In this document: one piece after another, positions 29,057 to 37,913 of the stretch
How the letters are laid out: the number at the start of each line of letters is the position of its first letter
How positions within the stretch are numbered: position 1 is the stretch's first letter
Assembly (NCBI GenBank): GCA_004297935.1
Contig: SCRE01000005.1
Span: 62,001 to 126,000, forward strand
DNA: 64,000 nt
Reading direction: 5' to 3'
Source: Microbacteriaceae bacterium
GTDB lineage: Bacteria; Actinomycetota; Actinomycetes; Actinomycetales; Microbacteriaceae
The notes under the pieces: generated by a model
What the model was told of the DNA's origin: nothing
The model's input: the letters and a program-made list of their open reading frames with translations, nothing else
Databases searched by the model: none
Made by a program: the position numbers and the translations under genes

Positions 29057-30081
29057 GCGAGCGTCTCCCTTAGATCGTCAATGGTGCAACCGCGCGCTGC
29101 GGCAAGCCAGCGGGCAGAGTCTTCGGCCGAGCGCGGCGGGAGTCCGGGCGCCCACGCGAATCGGGGTCCGAACACGGCCGGTTCGTCCGGGCCGGCGATC
29201 GACCGCACGAGCGTGTCGCTGTCGAGCCCCGCGCCGGCCATTGCGATCAGCTCGCGCTCGTTCACCCCGACCGGGAGAGGCCCATTGCCGAGATCGGTGC
29301 CGTACAACACCGGTCCACCCGCGGCTGCGAAGCGGTGCAGGTTGCCACTGGCCGTCTCGGACTCGCGCGTGTTCGTGCCCCAGCCGTGGATGTCGAGGGT
29401 CGAGATCCAACGCATGCGCCGCGCCATCCGCTCGATCAGCGTGTCATCGAGCCACTCGCTGAACGGAGTGTGCGCAAAGACGTCGACGCCCGCCGCGAAC
29501 GCTCGGGCGGCCTGGTCGGGACCCTCGGCGTGCGCGACGACGGGCAGCTCGTGCACGCGCGCGGCGGCAACAATCGCGGCGAGCAGAGCGTCGCTCGGCA
29601 CCGGCCCGGCGACCGAATTGAGGGTGACCTTGATGACGGATGCACCGAGTGCCGCCTGTGCGGAAACCGCACCGGCGGCATCGGTCGGCTCCGCGAGCTC
29701 GATTGCGGCGCCGGGTACCGCCCAGGTCGCGCCGGACGGGTAGCCGCCGAGGCAGGTCAGGAAGCCGCCGGCGATGCGCAGGGCCGGGTGCGCGTCGCCA
29801 AGCGTGCGCAACCATCCGCCCGCCGTCTGCGGCTCCCAGCCCAGATCCGTGACGTCGGTCAGCCCGCCGGGCAGCAGAGCGGACCTGTCGATCAAGCCGA
29901 GGTGCACGTGGTGGTCGGTGAGGTGCGCAAAGAGAGTGCCGTGGATGTAGGCGTCTGCCTCGCTGGGCGGGGACGGCGCGCCAACCGGAGTGAGCCGCCC
30001 GCCCGAGGCGCGAAAGAGCGTGGGCCCGCGCCATCCGTTCGACCAGAACTCGTCGACTGCGATGAGCAGCCCATCGGTCAT
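29053..30081 (-). CDS. Amidohydrolase-family protein in the kyn operon; candidate formylkynurenine hydrolase
   Basis: The protein is 342 aa. Metal-dependent amidohydrolase features are visible: LTDHHVHLG (HxH pair after strand 1), VVAHAEG, DVFAHTPFSEW (further His ligands) and YGTDLGNG (conserved Asp after strand 8). The substrate is not given by sequence. Four-nt overlaps at both ends lock it between kynA and kynU, the genes for the steps before and after N-formylkynurenine hydrolysis. No classical KynB or alpha/beta-hydrolase formamidase is present here. I therefore infer that it is the formamidase, or acts on a close derivative; this is not proven. Confidence 0.75.
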   Translation of the reverse strand: MTDGLLIAVDEFWSNGWRGPTLFRASGGRLTPVGAPSPPSEADAYIHGTLFAHLTDHHVHLGLIDRSALLPGGLTDVTDLGWEPQTAGGWLRTLGDAHPALRIAGGFLTCLGGYPSGATWAVPGAAIELAEPTDAAGAVSAQAALGASVIKVTLNSVAGPVPSDALLAAIVAAARVHELPVVAHAEGPDQAARAFAAGVDVFAHTPFSEWLDDTLIERMARRMRWISTLDIHGWGTNTRESETASGNLHRFAAAGGPVLYGTDLGNGPLPVGVNERELIAMAGAGLDSDTLVRSIAGPDEPAVFGPRFAWAPGLPPRSAEDSARWLAAARGCTIDDLRETLA

Positions 30082-30938
30082 GACGGCGCGCCGATCTCGG
30101 TGCGGACGGCGAACAGCTCAGGAAAGAATGTGAGTTCGAGCGCCTTCTGCAGGAAGGTGACACCGCTCGACCCGCCTGTTCCGGTCTTCATACCGATGGT
30201 GCGCTGCACGGTCTTCACATGGCGGAAGCGCCAGAGCTGGAAGTTGTCTTCGAGGTCGACGAACTCCTCACACGCCTCGTAGGCGGCCCAGTTGTCGTGC
30301 GAGTTCTCGTAGATCACGCGGAACGTCTCGACGAGCTCTGCGTTGTTCCGATAGGCCTGAGTCACGTCGCGATCGAGCACCTCGGCGGGGATCGCGTAAC
30401 CGGCACGGTGCAGGTAGCGCAGGAACTCGTCGTACAGACTGGGCTGCTCGAGCAGGCTGGAGAGCAGGGCGTGTGCCGGCGGATTGCTCTCGAACACGCG
30501 CAGCATCCGGGCATCCTTGTTGCCGAGCACGAACTCGACGGCACGGTACTGCCAGGACTGGAATCCGGATGAGTTGCCCAGGAATCCGCGGAACTCCGCG
30601 TATTCAGTGGGCGTGAGCGTCGCGAGAACGGACCACTGGTCGGTCAGGATCTTCTGAATGTGCTTGACGCGGGCGACCCGTTTGAGTGCGACCTTGAGGT
30701 CGTCTGCCCGGAACAGGTCGCGGGCGGATGCAAGCTCGTGCAGCACGAGCTTGAGCCACAGTTCCGTGGTCTGGTGCTGCACGATGAACAGCAACTCGTC
30801 GTGGTGCTCAGGCTCGCTCACCGGATTCTGTGCGCTGAGCAGAGTCGTCAGATCCAGATAGGAACCGTAACTCATCCGCTCGCGGAAGTCGGTGACCAGG
30901 GTGTCGTCGAAATCGCGGATGTTGTCTCCTGCTGCCAC
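30078..30938 (-). CDS. kynA: Tryptophan 2,3-dioxygenase
   Basis: The protein is about 286 aa from GTG 30938, which has a strong AAGGAGG 6 nt upstream; the open frame extends to 31139 but overlaps the divergent promoter. It is a haem enzyme that opens the indole ring of tryptophan to N-formylkynurenine. Typical segments are MSYGSYLDLTTLLSAQ, HHDELLFIVQHQTTELWLKL, QYRAVEFVLGNK, the haem-ligand His in FRHVKTVQRTIG, and KTGTGGSSGVTFLQKAL. It is first in the kynA-amidohydrolase-kynU operon, divergent from the PadR-MFS unit. Confidence 0.95.
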   Translation of the reverse strand: MAAGDNIRDFDDTLVTDFRERMSYGSYLDLTTLLSAQNPVSEPEHHDELLFIVQHQTTELWLKLVLHELASARDLFRADDLKVALKRVARVKHIQKILTDQWSVLATLTPTEYAEFRGFLGNSSGFQSWQYRAVEFVLGNKDARMLRVFESNPPAHALLSSLLEQPSLYDEFLRYLHRAGYAIPAEVLDRDVTQAYRNNAELVETFRVIYENSHDNWAAYEACEEFVDLEDNFQLWRFRHVKTVQRTIGMKTGTGGSSGVTFLQKALELTFFPELFAVRTEIGAPS

Positions 30939-31032
30939 GAAATGCCTCCTTGCGCTCGTGTCGTGATCTCCACCGTAGTTGTGCGAGGGGCGGTGTCGGT
31001 GATGTCCATGAGAATCGACCCGCTGTGTTCGG

Positions 31033-31073
31033 TTGACGAGCTCACGCCCGAGAGGTATATTCCATAAGGAATA
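31033..31073 (+). promoter_or_regulatory. Promoter and overlapping operator of the PadR-MFS unit
   Basis: The -35 is TTGACG (31033-31038) and the -10 is TATATT (31056-31061), with a 17-bp spacer, an excellent sigma70-type match. The inverted repeat TATTCC-ATAA-GGAATA (31058-31073) overlaps the -10 and the predicted start of transcription. This is the expected position for repression, probably by the PadR protein encoded next. Confidence 0.7.
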
Positions 31074-31110
31074 ATCTGTGTCGAATAGGCAACTGTGGGA
31101 GGAGGCGCGC

Positions 31111-31668
31111 ATGGTCACAGCGATCACCCCGTTGGGCATCGCGTCGCTTGCGCTCCTCGCAGAGCGCCCGATGCATCCCTACGAGATGTATCAGACGCTG
31201 ATCAAACGCGCAGAGGATCGCGTTGTGAAGGTGCGCCCGGGTTCGCTCTACCACACCGTGGATCGACTTGTGGCGCACGGGCTGGTGCGGGCGACCGGAA
31301 CCGAACGCGAGGGCAACCGCCCGGAACGGACGACGTATGAGATCACAGAATCCGGTCAGCTGAGGCTCACCGAGCGCGTTGCAGAGATGCTTGCCACCCC
31401 GGTGAATCACTACCCCGAGTTCCCGCTCGCAATCGGTGAGGCACACAATCTGCCGCGGGAGACAGTCATCGACCTGCTGGTGCGGCGCCTGGTGCATTTG
31501 CGGGCGGATGCCGAGGTTCTCGCTGCGGGCGTGCACGCAGTCACGCACAAGGATCTCCCTCGCAAATACTGGCTCGACATCACCTATCAAGACGCCATTC
31601 TTCAGGCAGAACTCGCCTGGATAGAAGGCTTGGTCGTCGAACTCAAAGCCGGCGACATCGACTGGTAA
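31111..31668 (+). CDS. PadR-family transcriptional regulator
   Basis: The protein is about 185 aa from ATG 31111, preceded by GGAGGAGG; a GTG at 31078 is a less likely start because it almost coincides with the predicted transcription start. The winged-helix PadR domain is clear: ITPLGIASLALLAERPMHPYEMYQTL, then KVRPGSLYHTVDRLVAHGLVRATG and TTYEITESGQLRL. A helical C-terminal dimerisation part follows (Vir_C-like). The MFS exporter starts 55 bp downstream on the same strand. The pair is a standard drug-responsive repressor-pump arrangement. Confidence 0.9.
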   Translation: MVTAITPLGIASLALLAERPMHPYEMYQTLIKRAEDRVVKVRPGSLYHTVDRLVAHGLVRATGTEREGNRPERTTYEITESGQLRLTERVAEMLATPVNHYPEFPLAIGEAHNLPRETVIDLLVRRLVHLRADAEVLAAGVHAVTHKDLPRKYWLDITYQDAILQAELAWIEGLVVELKAGDIDW

Positions 31669-31723
31669 CCGCGCACCGCGGCACCGTCGTCCACCATTCG
31701 TCACGAACTCAAGGATTTACACA

Positions 31724-33469
31724 ATGGACAAAGTCACTCGGCCGTGGCCGGCGCTCTGGGCGCTGTGCGTCGGGTTCTTCATGATCCTGGTCGACTCGAC
31801 CATCGTCTCGGTCGCCAACCCGAAGATCATGGAGGGGCTGAACACCGACATCAACACGGTGATCTGGGTCACCAGCGCCTACCTGCTCGCCTACGCGGTG
31901 CCGCTGTTGATCACCGGGCGGTTGGGCGACCGTTTCGGACCGAAGAACCTCTATGTGATCGGATTGGTGGTGTTCACCCTGTCTTCCGCGTGGTGCGGAA
32001 TGATGGGACTGCCCGGCGGAACGGTCGAGATGCTCATCGTCGCTCGGGTGTTCCAAGGGCTCGGTGCTTCGCTGATGACGCCACAGACGATGGCTGTGAT
32101 CACCCGCATCTTCCCACCGGAGCGTCGCGGTCAGGCCATGGGCCTGTGGGGTGCGGTGGCCGGAGTGGCGACTCTGGTCGGCCCGATCCTCGGCGGGGTT
32201 CTCGTCGATGGATTCGGCTGGGAATGGATCTTCTTCATCAACGTGCCGGTGGGGATCGTCGCCTTTGTGATGGCGTGGCGGCTCGTGCCGAGCCTGGCAA
32301 AGCGTCCGCACAGGTTCGACGTCCTCGGCGTGGTCCTGAGCGGACTCGGCATGTTCCTGCTCGTGTTCGGCATCCAGGAAGGCCAAACGTACAACTGGGG
32401 CACGATCGTCGGCCCGGTCTCGGTGTGGTCGCTCATCATCGCCGGGATCGCCTGCATGGCCGCGTTCGTCGTCTGGCAGCATTACACCAAGGGCGAGCCG
32501 CTGTTGCCGCTGAAACTGTTCCGTGACCGTAACTTCTCCTTGGCGAATGCCGCAATCGCCACCGTCGGTTTCACGATCACCAGCATGTCGTTGCCGCTCG
32601 TGTTCTTCTTCCAGCTGGTTCTCGGGTTCTCGCCGACGCAGTCGGCCCTGATGCTGGTGCCGATGGCGCTGATCTCGGGTGCGCTCGCGGCGCCCGTCGG
32701 CAAGTTGGTGGACCGGGTCAACCCGCGCTATCTCGCCTTGACCGGGTTGCTGCTTCTTTCCATTGCACTGTTCTGGTACTCGGCCTGGCTCGACACGGAT
32801 GTCAACCTGTGGTGGCGACTGCTGCTGCCCAGTGCGGTGATGGGCGTGGCCAACGCATTCGTCTGGTCTCCCATCTCGACCGTCGTGACCTACAACCTGC
32901 CACAGGCCGACGCCGGTGCGGGATCGGGTGTCTACAACGCCACCCGTCAGGTCGGGGCCGTGCTCGGCAGCGCGTCGATCGCCACGCTGATCGTCGCGCG
33001 CCTCGGCGCCAATGGGCTGAAAGCCTCCGCGACGGGCGGCGAACTGGGCGGGTCGCTGCCAGCGCAGTTGCAGGCCGGGTTCACCGCGGCGATGGCCCAA
33101 TCCTTGCTGCTTCCCGCAGCGCTCGCGCTCGTCGGAGCGGTGATCGTGATCTTCTTCGCAAAGCCGAAGAAGAATGAAGCCTGGGCGCACGCGCTCACCA
33201 CGCAGGGTGTGCGGACGGCCGCTGCTGCCTCTGCGGCGGAGGCGGCCGCGAAGGCTGAGAGCGCAGCTGGTGCGGGCGCGGCTGGTGTGGAGGCGGCGGA
33301 TGCGGACGCGGCTGGTGCGGGCGCGGAGAGCGTCGACGTTCCGGTTGGCAGGGCAACTGCTCGAGACGGGCACGGTTCGCATGCCGCGCCGGTTACCGTC
33401 GACGCCGTGCCGGCTGCCGTGACGCATGGAACCCACGGCTCGCACGCGGCCCCGACGGACGTCGATTGA
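31724..33469 (+). CDS. MFS multidrug exporter, DHA2 (EmrB/QacA) family
   Basis: The protein is 581 aa with about 14 membrane helices. The signature loop TGRLGDRFGPKNLY (motif A) follows helix 2, and GRAVAGVATLVGPILGGVLVD-like motif C (here WGAVAGVATLVGPILGGVL) marks it as a drug:H+ antiporter. The last ~95 residues are unusual: a long Ala/Gly/Glu-rich stretch (TAAAASAAEAAAKAESAAGAG) followed by two HGSHAAP repeats, predicted disordered and cytoplasmic. This tail is encoded by repetitive GC-rich DNA. The gene is probably controlled by the upstream PadR regulator. Confidence 0.92.
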   Translation: MDKVTRPWPALWALCVGFFMILVDSTIVSVANPKIMEGLNTDINTVIWVTSAYLLAYAVPLLITGRLGDRFGPKNLYVIGLVVFTLSSAWCGMMGLPGGTVEMLIVARVFQGLGASLMTPQTMAVITRIFPPERRGQAMGLWGAVAGVATLVGPILGGVLVDGFGWEWIFFINVPVGIVAFVMAWRLVPSLAKRPHRFDVLGVVLSGLGMFLLVFGIQEGQTYNWGTIVGPVSVWSLIIAGIACMAAFVVWQHYTKGEPLLPLKLFRDRNFSLANAAIATVGFTITSMSLPLVFFFQLVLGFSPTQSALMLVPMALISGALAAPVGKLVDRVNPRYLALTGLLLLSIALFWYSAWLDTDVNLWWRLLLPSAVMGVANAFVWSPISTVVTYNLPQADAGAGSGVYNATRQVGAVLGSASIATLIVARLGANGLKASATGGELGGSLPAQLQAGFTAAMAQSLLLPAALALVGAVIVIFFAKPKKNEAWAHALTTQGVRTAAAASAAEAAAKAESAAGAGAAGVEAADADAAGAGAESVDVPVGRATARDGHGSHAAPVTVDAVPAAVTHGTHGSHAAPTDVD

Positions 33470-33579
33470 CGTCTCCGTTGGCGGGGGTCGGCCGGGGTAT
33501 TTGAGGGCATTCGGGACTACTGCTCCTGGGTGGGCGTCGCTCGGGGATGGCTCCCAGATAAAGAAGACCGATTATTGCA

Positions 33580-33617
33580 ATGCCAGTTTTCCCTCAACGC
33601 TGAGGCAAAACTGGCAT
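33580..33617. terminator. 17-bp hairpin between converging MFS and ArsR genes
   Basis: The arms ATGCCAGTTTTCCCTCA and TGAGGCAAAACTGGCAT pair over 17 bp with one mismatch and an ACGC loop. The site lies between two genes that converge, where a bidirectional terminator is expected, although there is no clear T-run outside the stem. The unusual length could also point to a small mobile or regulatory palindrome. Confidence 0.55.
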
Positions 33618-33673
33618 GAGAGAAACGAGGATCCACTTTCTGCGCGGAGCCCGTTCGGCGCAGCGGTGTGGTC

Positions 33674-34216
33674 TCAGCGCGGTGTCCACGGATCATGGCG
33701 AGCGCGCTTGCCGCGCGATCGTCGCGCTGCCACTCGGTGGGGTCGGACACCCGACCCGGCATCATCGTGGCCCGTACCGTAAGCGTCCGTACTGTCAGCG
33801 TTCGCACTATCGGAGCCTGCGCTTGCAAGGAGTGCGCTGTACGGATCGGCACCGCGCAGGCCGATGCTGCCCGACGCTGCCCAACCCGGGTCAGGCAGCG
33901 GCAGGATGCGTGGGCCGCGCCCATACCGGGAGCCGTAGCGCTGTTCCCAGAGAGTTTTCAGATCTTCGACCGTCGCATCGAGACTCTCGAGTAACTCGGG
34001 ATTCAGTCGGTAGACGCGACTGGATTCGTCGACTTCTACGAGTACAGCGTCTTCGCGTCTGAGGATGCGCAGATGGTGCGAGACGGCGGCACGAGTGACG
34101 CTGAACTCGCCGCATCCGACGGAAATCAGTTCACCGGCAGTGTGCTCGCCGAGCGCGAGCACCTCGACGAGACGGCGCCGGAGCGGCTCGGCGAGCAGTT
34201 CGAACGGATGCATCAT
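33674..34216 (-). CDS. ArsR-family winged-helix regulator with long acidic tail
   Basis: The protein is about 180 aa from the ATG pair at 34214-34216 (MMHPFELLAEPLRRRLVEVLALGEHTAGEL). The winged helix (residues 1-85) contains VTRAAVSHHLRILRREDAVLVEVDESSRVYRLNPELLE, typical of ArsR/HTH_5 proteins. There are no metal-binding Cys pairs of the classical type, so a metal-sensing role is not supported. The C-terminal 90 residues are low complexity (SAGSDSANADSTDAYGTG and then Arg-rich), encoded partly by 15-nt repeats. An open frame extends to 34267 but has no good start. Confidence 0.75.
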   Translation of the reverse strand: MMHPFELLAEPLRRRLVEVLALGEHTAGELISVGCGEFSVTRAAVSHHLRILRREDAVLVEVDESSRVYRLNPELLESLDATVEDLKTLWEQRYGSRYGRGPRILPLPDPGWAASGSIGLRGADPYSALLASAGSDSANADSTDAYGTGHDDAGSGVRPHRVAARRSRGKRARHDPWTPR

Positions 34217-34432
34217 GATGGTCGAGGTTACCCGCTGCCGCTGCCGGGCCTCAGAAGTTATCCACACGGCCGGAGTTCCCCGCGTCCACGGTCGCCCCAG
34301 CGTCGCAGGCCGGCCCGCGTCCCCGACGTCACACCGTGTCGCCCGGCAACACGCGCCGCGCCACCGGTCGGCCGGACCATCAGACGACGTCGCCTGGCGC
34401 TCGCGCGACCGACCCCGCGCCCCGCACTGCCG

Positions 34433-35341
34433 CTACCGGGCGACGCGTACGCGGATCAGGTTCGCCCAGGGGTCGTCGAAACTGAGTGATGCGCCATCGT
34501 CACGGGTCTGTACACGGTAGTGTGCCATCCGCTCGCCGAGGGCGCCGAGGTCATCCGACGACGGCACGACGATGTCGATGCGGCCGAGCCCGAGCGCGGG
34601 AGCACGACGACCCGCGCCGGCGCTGTTCCAGGTGTTCATCGCCATGTGATGGTGATAGCCGCCCGCGCTGACGAACAGCGCGGAGCCACCCATCGATGCC
34701 GTGGCGTCGAAGCCGAGCTGGTCGACGTAGAACGCCTTCGCAGATGCCGTGTCACCGACCGACAGATGCACGTGGCCGACGACTGCGCCGCCGATCACCG
34801 GATCCGCGACGGCCTCCTCGGTCAGATGTTCGTTCAGGAACCCGTTCGGGTCGAGGTAGAGCGTGCTCATCTCGATCTGGCCGTGAGCCCAACTCCACTG
34901 CGTGCGGGTGCGGTCCCAATACAGTTCCACGCCGTTGTTCTCCGGATCGGTGAAGTAGAACGCCTCGCTTACGAGGTGGTCGGCGCTGCCGGTGAACGTT
35001 CCCGGCTCTTTCGTCGCAACCGAGTAGACGGCAGCGGCCAGTGCGGTCTCGGTCTCGAACAGGATCGCCGTGTGGAAGAGCCCTGCACTTCGGGGCGCCG
35101 CTGCGTGCAGCTCCGGTGCGTACTGCAGGAAGACGACGGGTGTCGTTCCGCGGCCGAGAACCGCGGTGTCGGCATCCTGGCTGAGAAGTTGCAGAGTGAC
35201 GGCGTCGCGGTAATACCCGATCATCCGATCGAGATCGCCGACCTTGAGCAGCACCGCGCCCATCGCGGTGTCTGCCGCGAGGCGGTCGTCCTTCAGGAGG
35301 TTACTGGTCGGCTGTTCGGTCATGCCGGATGCAACGTTCAT
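34433..35341 (-). CDS. Two-domain VOC protein (catechol 2,3-dioxygenase-like)
   Basis: The protein is about 302 aa from ATG 35341; ATG 35323 (MTEQPTS...) is an alternative. Two vicinal-oxygen-chelate modules are visible: GAVLLKVGDLDRMIGYYRDAVTLQLL with FYFTDPENNGVELYWDR, then VVGHVHLSVGDTASAKAFYVDQLGF with GGYHHHMAMNTWNS. His (GHVHL), His (HHHMA) and Glu (GVELYW) can serve as metal ligands. Extradiol-dioxygenase-like and CatE/YfiE-like proteins have this layout; the substrate is not known. It lies 180 bp downstream of purC across a tandem repeat. Confidence 0.82.
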   Translation of the reverse strand: MNVASGMTEQPTSNLLKDDRLAADTAMGAVLLKVGDLDRMIGYYRDAVTLQLLSQDADTAVLGRGTTPVVFLQYAPELHAAAPRSAGLFHTAILFETETALAAAVYSVATKEPGTFTGSADHLVSEAFYFTDPENNGVELYWDRTRTQWSWAHGQIEMSTLYLDPNGFLNEHLTEEAVADPVIGGAVVGHVHLSVGDTASAKAFYVDQLGFDATASMGGSALFVSAGGYHHHMAMNTWNSAGAGRRAPALGLGRIDIVVPSSDDLGALGERMAHYRVQTRDDGASLSFDDPWANLIRVRVAR

Positions 35342-35358
35342 GCGCACGTATCTATTTC

Positions 35359-35442
35359 CGCACCGGCTCTGGTTTCGCACCGGCTCTGGTTTCGCACCGG
35401 CTCTGGTTTCGCACCGGCTTGGCTCCGCACCGGCTCTGGCTC
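35359..35442. repeat. Five 17-nt tandem repeats between purC and the VOC gene
   Basis: Three exact copies of CGCACCGGCTCTGGTTT (35359-35409) are followed by the variants CGCACCGGCTTGGCTC (16 nt) and CGCACCGGCTCTGGCTC. They lie in the 5' region of the downstream minus-strand VOC gene and are not in a credible reading frame. Confidence 0.92.
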
Positions 35443-35520
35443 CGCATTCGACTCGCGCCGAGCCGGCGTCGGGCCCAGCCGGCGTCGCGCTGAGCTCGCC
35501 CTGTGCGGCGGCCGCGTGAT

Positions 35521-36441
35521 TCAGTCCGCGGTCAGCCGCTCCAGCAGCTCGCGATATCGCGCGGCGGTCTGTTCGACGATCGTCGCAGGCAGCGCCGGCG
35601 GCGTGCCGGACCGATCCCAGTGTGCCGCCAACCAATCGCGCACGATCTGCTTGTCGAAGCTGGCCATGCGCTCTTCGGGGGTTGCCCCGGATGCGTAGGT
35701 GCGAGCATCCCAGTAGCGGCTCGAGTCGCTCGTGAGCACCTCATCCGCCAGGGTCAGTTCGCCGGTGGCGGGGTCGGCGCCGAACTCGAACTTCGTGTCG
35801 GCGAGGATGACACCGCGCGCTTGCGCGATCGCTGCCGCCCTGCTGTAGATCTCGAGCGAGCGGTCGCGGAGCTGCCCCGCAGCATCCGCTCCGACGAGTT
35901 CGACCGTGCGCTCGAACGAGATGTTCTCGTCGTGCCGGCCCATCGGCGCTTTCCACGCCGGGGTGTAGATCGGCGTGGGCAGGCGATCGCCGTTGCACAG
36001 GCCGGAGGGCAACGGCACACCGCACACGCTCTGCGTCTGCCGGTACTCGGCCCAGCCGCTGCCGGCGAGATAGCCGCGCACAACGCACTCGATCGGATAC
36101 ATTTCGAGCGATTTGACGAGCATCGCCCGCCCCGCCACGGCAGCCGGGATCTCCTCGACGATGTGCCCGTCACGCAGGGTGTGGTCGGGGATCAGATGAT
36201 TCGGAATGCCGGTCAGTCGATCGAACCACCACAGCGAGAGCGTGGTGAGCAATTCGCCCTTACCGGTGATGCCGGGCTCGAGCACGAAATCGAACGCGCT
36301 CACACGATCGCTGGCGACCACGAGCAGTGCAGGTGCGCTCTCGACCGTGGATGCTGCCGGGCTGTGTCGATCGGGGACATACAGGTCGCGCACCTTGCCG
36401 GAGTAGGCATGGGTCCAGCCATCGAGAATGGGGAAGGTCAC
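35521..36441 (-). CDS. purC: SAICAR synthetase (phosphoribosylaminoimidazole-succinocarboxamide synthase)
   Basis: The protein is 306 aa. It joins aspartate to CAIR using ATP. Typical segments are YSGKVRDLY at the N-terminus, LLVVASDRVSAFDFVLEPGITGKGELLTTLSLWWF, ECVVRGYLAGSGWAEY, the ISFER segment, VILADTKFEFG and LADEVLTSDSSRYW. It has the longer actinobacterial/eukaryote-like form rather than the 240-aa form. The start is GTG 36441. It is isolated from the other purine genes by unrelated neighbours. Confidence 0.96.
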   Translation of the reverse strand: MTFPILDGWTHAYSGKVRDLYVPDRHSPAASTVESAPALLVVASDRVSAFDFVLEPGITGKGELLTTLSLWWFDRLTGIPNHLIPDHTLRDGHIVEEIPAAVAGRAMLVKSLEMYPIECVVRGYLAGSGWAEYRQTQSVCGVPLPSGLCNGDRLPTPIYTPAWKAPMGRHDENISFERTVELVGADAAGQLRDRSLEIYSRAAAIAQARGVILADTKFEFGADPATGELTLADEVLTSDSSRYWDARTYASGATPEERMASFDKQIVRDWLAAHWDRSGTPPALPATIVEQTAARYRELLERLTAD

Positions 36442-36602
36442 AAGGCAATGCTAACGGGGCGTGAACACCGGGCGCGTGCTGCACAATTGTTGTCGGAGTC
36501 ATCGAATCACGGAGCCATCACGCGAACAGCGACCTATCGCGGACAGCGACGGTCCTGGACGGTGACAGCTGCGAGCAGCGACACGAACGAACGGGCGGAC
36601 AC

Positions 36603-37913
36603 GTGTGCGATGAGACCAACTGGGCCGGGAACTACCGGTATCAGGCCGAGCGGATTCTGCATCCGGCGAGCGTCGCCGAACTTCAGGATGCGATTTCCCG
36701 CGCCGATCACCTCCGCGCGCTGGGCACGCGGCACTCGTTCAATGGCCTTCCGGACACCACCGGAACCCTCGTCAGCGTCGACCGGTTGCCGCAGACGGTC
36801 ACGATCGACGCTGAGAGTCGCATCGCTACCGTTCCGGCAGCCATGCGCTACGGCGACCTCGGCATCCAGTTGCATGAGCAGGGTTGGGCGCTCGGCAATC
36901 TGGCATCACTCCCGCACATCTCCGTTGCCGGAGCGATTGCGACCGGCACGCACGGGTCCGGTGATCGCAACGGCAACCTTTCCTCTGCGGTGGCAGGCAT
37001 CGCGTTCGTCAACGGTTCCGGCGAGCTCGTGATGCTGCGGCGCGGCGACCCGGACTTTGCCGGAGCGGTCGTCGGCGTCGGCGCGCTCGGCGTCACAACG
37101 GAGGTGACCCTGGACATTCGGCCGACGTTCAAGGTCAGCCAGCGGGTGTACACCGAGTTGCCGTGGGATCGCGTGCTCAGCGACTTCGAGGCGATCACCG
37201 ATAGTGCATACAGTGTGAGCCTGTTCACGACCTGGCGGGGCGAGACGGTCTCGCAACTGTGGTGCAAGAGCGTGATCGGAGCGCACGCTGCCGCCGGGTC
37301 CGGTTCTGCATCGGCCTCCGCGGCGGGCTCACGAGCGGCATCCGCATCCGAAGATGACGGGTATGTCTTCGGGGCGCGGGCTGCGACGGAGCCGGTGCAC
37401 ATGCTGCCCGGTATGTCGCCGGAGAACTGCACGCAGCAGCTGGGTGTTCCGGGGCCGTGGCATGAGCGGTTGCCGCATTTCCGGCTGGCGTTCACGCCGA
37501 GCAACGGCGAAGAGATCCAGAGCGAGTATCTGCTGGACCGTCGCCATGCCACAGCAGCGATCGAGGCGTTGCGACCGCTCGGCGAGCTGATTGCGCCGGT
37601 GCTGCAGATCACCGAGATCCGCACGATGGCGGCGGATGACCTGTGGCTCAGCCCGGCTTTCGGCGTCGACACGGTCGCATTCCACTTCACCTGGGTTCGC
37701 GATCAAGCCGGCGTCGAAGCGGCTCTCCCGGCCATCGAAGCCGCGCTGGCGCCGTTCGCGGCGCGCCCGCACTGGGGCAAGGTGTTCCTCGATCCGAGCG
37801 GCGTGGTGCGTTCGTTGTATCCGCGGATCGCGGACTTCCGGCGACTCGCCGAGCGGCACGATCCACGCGGCGTTTTTCGCAACGCGTTCCTCGAGCGGCA
37901 CGTGTTCGCTTAG
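36603..37913 (+). CDS. FAD-linked alditol (xylitol/sorbitol) oxidase-like oxidoreductase
   Basis: The protein is 436 aa from GTG 36603. It begins NWAGNYRYQAERILHPASVAELQDAI, then ALGTRHSFNGLPDT, where His44 corresponds to the histidine that covalently holds FAD in alditol oxidase. LPHISVAGAIATGTHGSG is the conserved FAD pyrophosphate-binding segment. The C-terminal domain includes DLWLSPAFGVDTVAFHFTW and HWGKVF, as in AldO/D-arabinono-lactone oxidases. Substrates are probably polyols, oxidised with oxygen to give aldoses and peroxide. A Ser/Ala-rich insert lies around residues 228-255. Its last 4 nt overlap the converging membrane protein gene. Confidence 0.88.
   Translation: MCDETNWAGNYRYQAERILHPASVAELQDAISRADHLRALGTRHSFNGLPDTTGTLVSVDRLPQTVTIDAESRIATVPAAMRYGDLGIQLHEQGWALGNLASLPHISVAGAIATGTHGSGDRNGNLSSAVAGIAFVNGSGELVMLRRGDPDFAGAVVGVGALGVTTEVTLDIRPTFKVSQRVYTELPWDRVLSDFEAITDSAYSVSLFTTWRGETVSQLWCKSVIGAHAAAGSGSASASAAGSRAASASEDDGYVFGARAATEPVHMLPGMSPENCTQQLGVPGPWHERLPHFRLAFTPSNGEEIQSEYLLDRRHATAAIEALRPLGELIAPVLQITEIRTMAADDLWLSPAFGVDTVAFHFTWVRDQAGVEAALPAIEAALAPFAARPHWGKVFLDPSGVVRSLYPRIADFRRLAERHDPRGVFRNAFLERHVFA

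Noticed and set aside
31709-33445. 578-codon minus-strand frame opposite the MFS exporter
   Set aside because: It is antisense to a transporter with clear motifs and membrane helices; its product is Arg/His-rich with no known domain.
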